In this document: one piece after another, positions 36,781-47,118 of the stretch
How the letters are laid out: every line of letters begins with the position of its first letter
How positions within the stretch are numbered: the first letter of the stretch is position 1
Assembly: GCA_025617375.2 (NCBI GenBank)
Contig: JAMYGW020000006.1
Coordinates: 563,001-627,000 of the forward strand
Source of the DNA: Acarospora socialis
Lineage: Eukaryota > Ascomycota > Lecanoromycetes > Acarosporales > Acarosporaceae
DNA: 64,000 nucleotides
Direction of reading: 5' to 3'
The notes under the pieces: model-generated
What the model was told of the DNA's origin: nothing
The model's database searches: none
Seen by the model: the letters and a program-made list of their open reading frames with translations, nothing else
Translations under genes and position numbers: made by a program

Positions 36781-37970
36781 TCACTGTCTATTGTCCTCGT
36801 CAGTCAACAACGCGGCCTTGCAGTTCTCGATGACACGCTCGACCCTGGTGAAGCCGGGGATGGGGATGGCACCCTGGCGACACACCCAGCCGATGACCAC
36901 CTGCGCTGTCGTCATACCTTTGCGCCTGACAATCTGCTCCACCGCCTCGACGCACTTGAAGTTCTGGTCGAAGACGTCGGGCTTGAAGCGCGGCAGCATA
37001 CGGCGGAAGTCGTTCTGCGGGAGGTTGTCAAGCTTGCGGAACTCATCCGTTAGCCAGCCGCGGCCGATGGGGCTATATGCCACGATGGGAATGCCAACTT
37101 TGTGTGGATCACACAGTCAGTAGATGGTTTTTGACCTTTCTGCTTTTCCCATGATCATGTATGCTCACAGCACGCATCCGCGACACCGCTGTTAAGAGGG
37201 TCAGGCATGAACAGACTCAGCTCGATCTCAACGGCCGAGATGGGATGTACAGCATGAGCCTTGCGGATTGTGTTTGCGCCAACCTTGCTCAGGCTGATGC
37301 CACCGATCTTGCCCTCCTTGACCAGTTTGGCCAGGGCCTTGACCAAGGTCTTGATGGGGATGTTGGGGTCGACCCGCGCACATTCAAAGATGTTGATGGT
37401 CTTGATGCCACCAAGCACCATGACGGCCTCCTTGACAGACACGTGGATACCTTCCAGGCTGCCGTTGGGCCCCATCTTGACATTGAAGACGCCTTTGATG
37501 CTGAACACGACCTTGCAGGCGTCCTCGGGATGCTTTTTGAAGTAGTACTTGACCAAATGCAGCGAGTTTGCCTAGGGCGTGCCATAGTGCATGCCCTGCA
37601 TCCAATTCAGTCTGGCTCTCTTGGGTGGTCTCTGCTTGATTGGCCCACAGATCGAATTGGAGGTTCATGGAGGTGCTATTCTTTTCTTGAAGGCCACACT
37701 TACACCATTCCAGAGATTAGCACCCTGCTCTAGCGCCGTCTTCATGACTTCGGCCGCGATGGGATAGTCAACAGGGACCCACGGCTTTGTCAAACCTAGA
37801 GCACAGAGCGTCAACATGGCATCCTCACATACTCACTAACACACTTATCTTGGCCTCCTTATCCTAGAACAAAGAAAGCTCAAGACTGATTATCTACCCA
37901 ATATGCCAAACCCAACAGGACCTACCGCCCTGCCGCCGACACTGGTAAGCGCTGCTCTGCCCGTGGTCAT
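36781..37970 (-). pseudogene. Aldo/keto reductase (pyridoxal reductase/YakC-like), interrupted by an in-frame TAG
   Basis: Four exons fit the family: 37970-37898 (MTTGRAALTSVGGRAVGPVG), 37795-37704, 37595-37169, 37097-36781, about 302 codons. Expected blocks are present: GLTKPWVPVDYPIAAEVMKT, NLWNG, HYGTP, YYFKKHPEDACKVVFSIKG, KLVKEGKIGGISLSKVGA, VAYSPIGRGWLTDEF, IPIPGFTRVERVIENC. In exon 3 the conserved YGTP is followed directly by TAG (37574-37572) where relatives have an acidic residue, then ANSLHL continues in the same frame. Using that CCCTAG as the splice acceptor would keep the frame but delete the YGTP block with the catalytic Tyr. Either way a normal enzyme is not encoded. It lies about 2.4 kb outside the polyketide cluster. 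Confidence 0.72.
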
Positions 37971-38514
37971 GGTGAAAGATATTGTGTGGCGTTCGAGATG
38001 TGGTAAGCAATGGATTCTGCTGCGCTTCCCAGTGCTACTGGAGAGGAATGTGTGTGATAGCTACAGTATAAGACATCTGGCCGGACACTTCTTTGACTAG
38101 ACATTAAGGTCGGGCAGTTACCAAGGGATGTTGATTCAGTACCCAGCAAGAAAGAGGTTTAATGTGTTGGCGGCTGCGGTTTGTTGCATGGCGCTTCCAA
38201 GGTTCTTATCTCCGCAACACTGATTAAAAATGTAGGTTCAGTTTCTGCAGTTCTGATCACGATGCAAGGTGCCACGCTCAGTCAGTCTTGTGCTAAGGTT
38301 GTTGGTTAGTGCAACACAAAACGTCCATATCATTTCAACTCTTACAGTTTGCGAGCGGTGACATCTCTGTCCTATCTTCACTTGTCTTTTCCATCTTTGG
38401 TGTCCTAGTTCTCTTCTATGAGGTGCACGTAAGCAATCGGCCCGCATTTTCGCTCCCAAGTCCTATGGAGACGCTAAGAGTTCCCATATCCTCCAATCTG
38501 AAAGCTTAACAGAT
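37971..38514. other. Intergenic
   Basis: Between the reductase relic start and the SDR stop; no gene supported. Confidence 0.4.
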
Positions 38515-39533
38515 TCAATATGTTGCAGGCATTGTTGCCAACTTCCCTCCATCCAACAACATCACACTCCCATTACAGAATGCCCCGGCCCTGCTCGTCA
38601 TGTATAGTATCGTCCCCGCCATATCCTCTTGACTCCCCGCTCTCTCAGCGGGCTGATACGCTCTCGAAAACACACCTTCCTCTGTAAGGGCCTTCGTTTT
38701 CGATATCCTAAAAGACGCGAACAGCGGCTCGGAGAGCTCTGAGGGGAAGACTTTCAAGACTGTCAGTTCAGCCGTGAGAAACGGCAGGATTTGGCGCGGA
38801 CGTACGACCAGCCGCAAGCGCATTAAACCTGATCCCCCACGGCACGCAGAACGTGCTAAAACTCTTCATCATACCTACCAACGCCGCCTTCGAACTGGTA
38901 TACGCGAACCCGGCGCGCGGATTCCTTAGGAAACTCGCCGTACTTGCCGTTGCAATCACCTGGCTCTTGCACGCGTACTCCTTGTCTTTCTTTTGGTTTC
39001 CCGCATCCAGCAGCTCGAGGAAGGCGACGATGGTGTAGAAGACGGCGGTGCAGTTCAGGTCGTAGACGGCATTGAAGTCAGCCATGGGCGTTTTCCATGT
39101 GTGCGTGACAAAGTCCGCGAGCGTGTATCGGGGCTTGAGCTCCGCGAGGCCCGGACCCGTCATCCCAGCATTCGCAACGAGTAGATTGAGATGGCCAACT
39201 TCTCGCTTCACCGTGTCTGCCAGTTGCTTGAGGGACTCTTGCGAAGTAACGTCGCCTGACAGGGGGATGATGCTGCGTTTGGGGAAATCAGACGGCCCCC
39301 GATCGGGGTGCTTTTGTGCTGCGGAACACTCAAACCTACTTGCTGTATCCCTTGGCCGCCTCCTCAAGCTTTTCCCGCCGTCGTCCCACGATGTAGACAC
39401 GCTCCGCGCCATTCTCCGCCAGGGCTTTGGCCATCATCCAGCCAATGCCGGTGCCGCCGCCGGTGATGACGGCGACCAGGCCTTTGACACTAAATAGGTC
39501 ATTCCCTGCAGAGAGGACCGCGTCGGGGGACAT
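38515..39533 (-). CDS. Short-chain dehydrogenase/reductase
   Basis: NAD(P)-dependent oxidoreductase with a Rossmann fold. Three exons: 39533-39340, 39272-38809, 38759-38515, 300 aa. The cofactor loop is [18 protein letters not shown] (about residues 22-39); further motifs are [10 protein letters not shown], the catalytic Ser in [10 protein letters not shown] and YTSSKAA (YxxxK), and the end [20 protein letters not shown]. The first intron (39339-39273, GTAGGT..ACGCAG) brings YSN to [13 protein letters not shown], the expected beta3 region. Lies 0.9 kb from the MFS gene at the edge of the polyketide cluster, same strand; it may or may not belong to it. Substrate unknown. Confidence 0.86.
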
Positions 39534-40421
39534 GATGCGGCTAGACTGAAACTGTGATGCAAAGTTCGAGTCTGATCAACGTCTATACACAACGATAAAA
39601 GAGCCCCCCTACACCGAACAAAAGATGCGATTTTTCCAAACCGCAGGCTCAATCCGAGCATGATATAATTATTTGAGCCGACCGAGCGCCTAGCACTCCT
39701 CGCGGGCGCCTGTTTGGAAAGCTACTGCCCGCTGCAGTCTCCGGTTTCACCAACGTGTAATTGACTCGACGCCCCAATCCTTCTACGAGTGTGTGGATCT
39801 CGGCATAAGCACGTCACCCCGAGACGCATGGCCGAAGTACTTACCGTATATTGAGCAACTTTCTCGGCCCGACGAACACCGAATGCGAGTGGCGGCCGTC
39901 GGCCCTATCGCCACCCGGACCGAATAAACTAGGAAAATCTCACAGACTTGAATGGTGGTTGAGAGGCTCATTTATCAATCTGTGCCAACAATGAGATCAA
40001 GTCATCCTTGGCCGGAGCACTGCTCTCCCATTGAGAAGTAGAAGAAACACCCTAGCTCCTGACGCGATTGTTCTCTCGTCAATGAACCATTCGCAACCAG
40101 GATCACCCATATGTACATGTGATTCGGGGATTTAAGGACATCCAATATATACAAGCCAATCCGCAACCATATTGCGGAGAAAGTAAAGGAGTGGAGATGA
40201 TTTCTGTACAACACTAAATTTTTAAATCCATACTGAGTGCCCCTTTCCTATGCCACATATCCTACCAGGTGGCGCTATATGGTCCATGCTCTTGCCTTTT
40301 GCTTGGTCAATCTCGCCTCAAATCAAAATCAAATGGTCCAACCCTAGCAGATAGAAGCCGAATTGATAGTCTTCAATGCCGGAGACGTGGCGCAGTCACA
40401 AAAAAACATGACAAAACCCGT
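39534..40421. other. Intergenic, probable left border of the polyketide cluster
   Basis: 0.9 kb with no gene. The part near 39660-39910 is rich in CGG/CCG triplets (for example CTCGGC, CGGCCGTCGG), possible Zn2Cys6 sites upstream of the SDR. The right part is the 3' flank of the MFS gene. Confidence 0.4.
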
Positions 40422-42371
40422 CTATGCTTCTTCTTTCTGAGAACCAGAAGATTCGGGCTTGTCAGGGCCTCCGGAACCACCTGGAACACCTGTAGTGCCT
40501 GGACCATCTTTGCCCATCGGCGTTATCTTCCTCCATTCCATGGCGAGAGTTGGGACGATCATGAAAGCCACAACAGCCGTTGCTACTATGAATGATTTGA
40601 CCAAAGCTTGATTGTATATAACGAGAACGTCATTCAGCTTGTCAATCGGTACGAGGTTACGAAGTTCGGTGACACCTGTGTTGACAATGCTTTCGACATC
40701 CACGCCAGGGATCTCGCCGAGGTGCTTGGAGAGGTGGTTGGTGAAGAGAGTTTGAGCGATACAAACGAAGACCGCGCCGCCGAGTGACTGAGCGAAGAAC
40801 ATCAGTGAGACACCGGTAGAAACGTCCTTGCGAGCTAGAACATTCTGGGCAGCCATGCTTGGTTGCTGCATGCCGACGCCAATACCCCACCCAAAGAGGA
40901 CTTGGTAGCCAATCCACTTGGAATGGTTGGTATTCGGTTTGAATGTGACAATCAGGCCAGCACCGACGGCCATGCATATCGCGGACATATACATCCAAGG
41001 CACGTAGCGGCCCGTGCGTCGGACATTGCCACCAGAGAATATCGCCCCGACGACCAGGCTCAGAACCATGGGAACGGTGTCAATTCCTGATTTTACAGCG
41101 CTCACCCCCTTTACCGCCTGGAACCAGATGGCAAGGGAATAGAGCATTGTGATCATGCCACCACCAATACACATGGAAAAGACTACGCCGGCAGCGACAC
41201 TTCGCTGCTTGATGATGCGAGGGGGGATAGTAGCATCCTCTTGACGCCATAGCTGGATAGCGATGAAGTTCAGGATGAGGACTCCACCAACCACGAAGAG
41301 GGCGATGATACGGCCGTTATTCCAGGGATAGGTGACACCTCCCCACTGGAGAGCAAGCAGAATGCAGACCATGCCAGGAAGGAAGACGAGAGTTCCGAGG
41401 AGGTCGAGCCGGATAAACTGTCGCCGAAGGGATTCCTTGACGTGCTCGCTTTCGATGTGGAGGAAGACGAACATGATCAGGAAGGCGACACCTCCGATAG
41501 GGAGACTAGAAAGAGAGTGTGAGTCAGTGAGTGTGGCACGGCGTCTAAAGTTGAGCACGTACTTTATGTAGAAGCACCATCTCCAAGACACTTTATCCGT
41601 GAAAGCGCCACCGAGAAGTGGGCCGGCGACGGAGGCAACACCGAAGACCATTCCCATGAGCGCCATATAGATGGGACGCTTCTGTAAAGGAATGATGCGA
41701 GTGATGATAACGGTCGTGCCAGAGTAGATTGAAGCGGAGCCGATACCCGCAATGGCACGTCCGACTATGAAGACACTTGAGCTTGGTGCTGCCCCACACA
41801 GGGCCGATCCGATTTCGAAGATGACTATGGATAAAAGCGCGATCGACTTGGTGTTGTAGAAGGTGTAGATACGTCCCCAGAAGAGTTGCGTCGCGCAACT
41901 GGTGATCAGGTAGACACCAGCATACCAGGAGACGTCGTCCAGTGAGTGGAAACGATCAGTGATGCGTGGGACTGCCGTGGCAATGATGGTTCGGTCCTGT
42001 TTCGATCAGTTAGCGTGAATGGTACAACGATAAGAAGAAGCATAGAGCCATAATTTGATTTGAGTATGTTCGAGTAAGCTACAACAAAACATTGCATGCC
42101 GTGACAATCCCGATGAACGCTTGCTCCGGCGATCTTTGAGTGCGGACTGGAGTCTTACCAAAGCGACCAGAAACAAGGATGCCAAGACAGAAGTGATAAT
42201 CATGGCCAAGGCCAATCCCGCTGGATACTCGATGTGGCTGTCATGGCCAGCCGTCTCGCCAGACTTGACGTCGTAGGGCTCGTCGCCGCCGGTGTCGGCC
42301 ATCTCACGCATCTTACGGGAAAGAGGTTGATTCGAAGCCTGCGCTTCGGCGGCATCTGGGTCTGGTGACAT
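40422..42371 (-). CDS. MFS exporter, DHA2 family (14 TM), polyketide cluster
   Basis: Proton-driven multidrug/secondary-metabolite efflux pump. Three exons: 42371-42159, 41996-41563, 41505-40422, 576 aa. A ~45-residue hydrophilic N tail is followed by hydrophobic segments and the DHA signatures DRTIIATAVPRITDRF (end of TM1 loop), LFWGRIYTFYNTK, GRAIAGIGSASIYSG and antiporter motif C, GVASVAGPLLGGAFTD. Later: WRWCFYINLPIGGV (across the 57-bp intron 41562-41506, which is open and in frame, so simple ORF calling hides it). The C tail is Gly/Pro-rich and cytosolic. Divergent from the Zn2Cys6 regulator (401 bp apart). Role as exporter of the cluster product is inference from position and family. 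Confidence 0.93.
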
Positions 42372-42772
42372 CGGGCAAACCCTAGAAGTTGGAAGGGGTT
42401 GAACACTGGACGTGGAGAATAGGGCTGGTTGAAGCGAGCTATGGCGCGTAGTACAGGAATGAGAGAGTTGGACGCGAGTTTGGAATGAAAGCGAGATATG
42501 GGAGACATATTTATTGATGTGTTGAGTGATTGTGTCGGTCCCGGTCAGCCTCACTCAATTTGTCGCGTTGTGCCCACACACCTAATACCACCATTCGGGA
42601 CCGATGACCGGGACCGAGCGCTGCCCGGGACCGAGCGCCGCCCCCTCAGACTTTGGGGCCGAACATATCTTATTGTGAATACTTCATACACTTCGGGCCA
42701 ATCTCACCTTTTCCATCTTCTTCTCTGTACGAATCTCCCAACATTGTCCGCGCACCGCAGGCTCCGATCAGG
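42372..42772. promoter_or_regulatory. Divergent promoter between MFS exporter and Zn2Cys6 regulator
   Basis: 401 bp shared upstream region. Contains a 17-bp tandem duplication (42608-42641) and clustered CGG/CCG elements: TCGGTCCCGG near 42536-42545, TCGGGACCGA near 42595-42604 (an inverted TCGG..CCGA), and GGACCGAG twice (42611-42618, 42628-42635). These are the right kind of site for a binuclear zinc regulator; binding is inference. Confidence 0.55.
42608..42641. repeat. 17-bp tandem repeat, two copies
   Basis: CCGGGACCGAGCGCTGC followed directly by the same 17 bases with one change (T to C). Sits in the divergent promoter and carries the GGACCG half-sites. Confidence 0.85.
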
Positions 42773-45227
42773 ATGAACGACGCGCAGCAACCAAGCGCCA
42801 GCGCGGCCAGAATTACCCGGGGCCATTCTTGCTTCGCTTGCTATCAGCGGAAGGTGAAGTGCGACGGTACAAGACCATGCTCGGCTTGCGTCAAGCACAG
42901 CGTCGAGTGTCGCTCGGTGTCAAGGCATCAGAAGGCTTCTCGCTCACGGGAAGCTCCGACAGCTACTGATTATGATCGCCTCCTTACGCGTCTGCAACGC
43001 TACGAGGAACTTCTCAGTGCTCATGGTGTGCAGATAGAACCACAGCAGCGGATGACCACAGATGGTTTGTTTGTACAAAATATGTCCAGCCCGGGAGTGA
43101 AAAGTGAGGATGGCCATATGATATTCCAGGATGGCCACACACGATTCGTTGAGACTCCTATATGGAGAGGACTAAGCAACGAGGTAAAGATCCTTTAGTT
43201 ACTGTACTCTGAATCAACGTCCTTGCGTACAGAAGTAGAGAAGCACTGTCTCTTGGAGATGGCCCTTTATGTTTTGTGGGTTATGGCTCTCCTGATTGTG
43301 TCATGTCCTTCGATCCACTTCAAGTCTTACTGCGAAAGTGAAGAGGCCCTGCTCTTAATCCATAAATCATCGCTGACTTCACCTTCCTGGCAACAGTTTA
43401 CCGCGGATCTTCCTCAGCTGGAGGATGATGGACAAAGTACACTCGTCGATGAGTTGCCTACAACGCCGGGCAACTTTGTTCTTAGCCGCTCAACCACTCA
43501 GTCTCTAAGCTCCCTACATCCGACCGTACCACAGATCTTAATGTTATGGCAGATATTCCTCCGGAATTTCAATCCTTTGGTAATGATCTTTCATGCCCCT
43601 TCAGTCCAGGATATGCTCTCTGAGGCCATGAGCGACTCAGACTGCATCTCTTCCAGCTCTGAAGCACTCTTCTTCTCCATCTATCTTTCCGCGGTCACGA
43701 CCATGAATGAGCAAGAATGCCACCGGATCATGGGCAAATCAAAGCAAGCCCTGCTGTCCAGTTTCTCAAGTGCCAGTGAACAAGCTTTAGTAAACGCAGA
43801 ATTCCTCAGATGCACGGATTTAGTCGTCCTCCATGCTCTAACTTTGTACCTTGTAAGTCTATCGTCTCTCATCTTCCGCCGAAGTCTTATAGGGGTTAAT
43901 ACGATGAGTGATTCTTTCCTGAAATCTTCTTGGTTCAAGATTTAAGATTAATCCGCCCTTCTTTCGATTCCTGTCGTTTCAGGAAGCTGACCACCGTGAG
44001 CAGCTTACAAGTCGCTCGTACCTTGACTCGCAATCGCTCTGGTTGCTATCCGGCCTGGCCAGCCGAATTGGCCAAGCCATGGGTCTTCATCGCGAGAGTA
44101 GCTTAAGAAAGCTCTCGCTTTTTGAGGCGGAGATTCGCCGACGATTATGGTGGCAAATCATGATCCTAGATAATCGTTCAGCTAAAGTCTCAGGCGTATG
44201 GGTGGGTGCCGCCTTCAACACGTTCTGGGATACGAAACGACCATTGAGTGTGAGCGACAACGACTTGTCGCCTCTGATGCAGGAACTTCCAAAGGAGCGA
44301 GAGGGGCCGACAGAGATGCTTTTTTGCACCATCCGTACCAAAATCGGAGAATACATGCGACAACTGCAGGCCATGGACAAGGATCTCAAAGGTAGCCACG
44401 TTACTTGCGTCGCTCAGAAGATAGGTCTCATAGACGATTGCGAGATGAAGCTTGACAAGAGTATTCTGAAACAGTTGGACTCCTCCATCCCACTTCACTT
44501 GTTTACACTCTACATGGCAAGATCCGCCTTCCTACAGATGAGACTGTCGGCTTGCCATCCTCAGCAGTATCCCTATAAAGGTGCTTCGCTACCGCAAGAG
44601 GTGAAAGACAAACTCTTCGACTTGGCCCTCCAGATTATAGCGTACGATAGTTTGACTTATTCGAATAAGAGCTTGCAAGGATATCTCTGGCATGTGGCCA
44701 TGCACTTCCCGTTTGAAGCCTTCATCCTGGCCCTAACCGAACTACTCGCCAGGGTGAAGGGAGAGGAAGTTGAGCGGGCATGGTCGCGCATCAACCAGGC
44801 GTACGAAGATCATCCGGAGTTAATCACAGAAGCTCCCAGGAACCTGTTGTATTTCGCTTTGGGAAATCTCACTCTCAAGGCCTGGGATCGGAGAATACTT
44901 GCATTGCATGGAGACCAACAAATTCCTTTCAGGCCAATGGTCCCTACTCCTATATTGAAACTTCAGGCCCAGCGCATGTCCAAGTCCTCTGGATGCGAAC
45001 CGGCCTTACAGCCAGATATGTCCGTTATGGGTACCCAGCAAGTTGGCGAATTAGTATTGAGCCACGCCCAGCCAGAGGGAGGTAGCTTTGCCAACTGGAT
45101 TGGCGAACAAGGACAATTACTGCAGACGAAGACATCTGAAATGGATTGGGACTACTGGAATGATCTTCTTCAAGGACACGAAGATCCTTTCTATGACAGC
45201 ACAGGCCGGAATGTCTTCGTGGGTTAG
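42773..45227 (+). CDS. Zn2Cys6 transcription factor, polyketide cluster regulator
   Basis: Fungal binuclear zinc regulator with a fungal-specific middle domain. ATG 42773 gives MNDAQQPSASAARITRGHSC. The zinc cluster fits C-X2-C-X6-C-X5-C-X2-C-X6-C (CFACYQRKVKC, then CSACVKHSVEC), followed by a coiled-coil stretch (RLLTRLQRYEELLSAHGVQI). Downstream the middle domain is clear: ILMLWQIFLRNFNPLVMIFH, LASRIGQAMGLHRES and EAEIRRRLWWQIMILDNRSA. My preferred exons are 42773-43183, 43397-43852, 43983-45227 (703 aa). The first intron would then be 213 bp, unusually long here; a 57-bp alternative (43184-43240) keeps an open frame but inserts an odd hydrophobic segment. Divergent from the MFS gene. Likely controls the three divergent gene pairs (inference). 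Confidence 0.88.
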
Positions 45228-45357
45228 ATCTACATTCATTCGGCGTTGGTGGATCGTCCCAGCGATACATGTACAACCTCTCGATAGACCTAAATCTTCT
45301 TGTCCGTAGTATTTATGCGTATTTTTGTTCTACATGTTTCGCACCTCCGTTTATCCT

Positions 45358-46701
45358 TCAAACTTCAAGATAAGGTTGCAGCCTCTCCATAAGATCCTCT
45401 ACAGTCATCTTCGATGGTGCGACACTCCAAGGTAGAAACCGCAGCCAGGAAGCCCAAGAATCCTCCGCATTCTCCTCACTATCTTTGTCTTCGCTACTCT
45501 TAGATGACGGCGGCATCAAAACGGTGTCGATTTTGTGAATGACGCCGTCCATGACAATGACATCAGGATCGCAGACTACCACTTTGTTGTTGATTTTGAT
45601 TGTCTGGCGTCGGCCGTTCTTGACGATGTTGGTGGTGAGATTCAGATTGGGAAGTAGAGTTGGGAGTTGTATCTGAGAATCTTTAGCCACATTACACACA
45701 CAGCTGTTCCAGAGGTGCAGTCAACCTACCATCTCTGATGATGTATTTAGCTTGACCTGTCCCAGCCCTTTGGGCCGGAAATAAATGTCGGTGAATAGTG
45801 TGCTGTTCATGACAAGGTGATATTTGAGCAGAGCAGCTAGGTATTGCTTGCCCCACGGGCTGAACAGGAACTTGTTGACTTTGGGTCCCAAGTCATCAAA
45901 AGCTTTGTTGGATGGAGCGAAGATCGTTTGCGTGAGGTGGCCTTGGCTATCGTTGACGCAGATAGCGACGTCAGTGAGGATTAAACCTCTTCGAAAGGCT
46001 CCAAAATCAGGGCAATCTCGTAAGATGTCGGACGCAGCGTCTGGAAGGTGAAGCATAGCGCTAATATGATGCACATAGCCATTGATGGCGCTCTGTGTAA
46101 TGAGTTAGCGGGAGAGTCAGCACGGTTTGATTGTGATGCTGACCAGCTCATTCCCAACATACTTTCCCACATGGTTGAAAACTACGTCTCCGTCCTTGTC
46201 CTTTGTGCTGATACGCTGCAGATACTTGAAATATATATCATGGTTGATGAAATTAGGAACCGTCGTGGATGCGAGCAAGTCTTGGTACGACACGGCCTCG
46301 GGTCCCATATGATTGAGCGACAGGAACTTCCAGTAGAAATCCGGTGCATCAACTGGATACGTCTGGTTCTTGAATGCCGAGTCAACCGGGACATAGAGGG
46401 TGTATATCTCGCTTGCATTGTCCAGATGACCCTTTATATCGTCGAACGGCTCATTTAGTTTGACATATTCAGAGATAGAAGGATCATTGACCATTAGCTG
46501 CCAAAGCGTAGCGTTTGAGTCTGGGATGTGATCATCCTTGACTTCTATCTCATGGTGTTGCTGTTGATGAGTCGCGAGGTCTTCACTCTCTTGCAGCCTT
46601 TGTTTTCCCCTCAACAGGAACTGCAGAATATAAGCAATTGTCGCCACGAAGAAGGTAATCCGGGCAAGACTCGTCAAAGTGCGCTTCCTCGAGAAACCCA
46701 T
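45358..46701 (-). CDS. Fasciclin (FAS1) domain protein, membrane-anchored, partner of cluster laccase
   Basis: Three exons: 46701-46144, 46092-45730, 45672-45358, 411 aa. The start MGFSRKRTLTSLARITFFVA begins a basic then hydrophobic signal anchor. Two FAS1 domains follow: the first around LWQLMVNDPSISEYVKL, IYTLYVPVDSAFKNQ and VVFNHVGKYVGNEL; the second around AINGYVHHISAML, QTIFAPSNKAFDDLG and VIVMDGVIHKIDTVLMPP. FAS1 proteins accompany laccases in clusters such as aurofusarin (AurS) and cercosporin (CTB11), where they aid oxidative coupling outside the cytosol. Here it is divergent from the laccase with a 417-bp shared promoter, which strongly supports a joint role. Longer upstream in-frame ATGs exist (for example in MSTHDILAK) but would bury the anchor. 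Confidence 0.9.
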
Positions 46702-47118
46702 GGCCAGTACTATGAGCAGATGTAAATCTCCATAGCCAAGTGGAATTAGAATCCATTTCAGCTTTGGTTGGTAGGGGAGAGTCGAGTCTTGTGTACTTCG
46801 GAGCAGTGAAGCACCCCGCAAGCCATCATCAGTCGCGGCCAGGGATCCTCGGTCGGGATTCTCGGAACTCTCTGGGAAACCCGACTTTCGGAACTCTCTC
46901 GGAAACCCGACGACCAGGTTTAGCTGACGTTTGTTCTTCGCTAGAATGTCGTGGGTAGACATGCTGTTAATACTTTTGGAATTCCTCATCTGTTTAAGGT
47001 ATCTTTCTGTGCATCCTACATGACTTTGTTCTCTCGAGGTCACGATCGACAAGCGTTGTAACGCCTGGCCCTCGTCCACCCGCATCATCTTGCCATGTAA
47101 ACCCGCCTTGTTAGCAAG
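46702..47118. promoter_or_regulatory. Divergent promoter between fasciclin gene and laccase
   Basis: 417 bp shared region with a 23-bp direct repeat (46863-46911) in its middle. Contains CTCGGA, TCGGGA and CCCGAC elements resembling those in the MFS/regulator promoter. Confidence 0.55.
46863..46911. repeat. 23-bp direct repeat, two copies 3 bp apart
   Basis: Copy 1 at 46863-46885 and copy 2 at 46889-46911 (CGGAACTCTCT, then G or C, then GGAAACCCGAC) differ at one base. Each copy begins with CGGA and ends with CCCGA(C), so it contains facing CGG/CCG half-sites of the Zn2Cys6 kind. Confidence 0.85.

Noticed and set aside
37595-37706. Frameshift at exon 2/3 of the aldo/keto reductase
   Set aside because: It disappears when the better donor GTAAGT at 37703 is used; only the TAG remains.
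40422-41666. MFS gene starting at the internal ATG 41666
   Set aside because: Upstream exons 41996-41563 and 42371-42159 encode the missing N-terminal transmembrane segments in phase.
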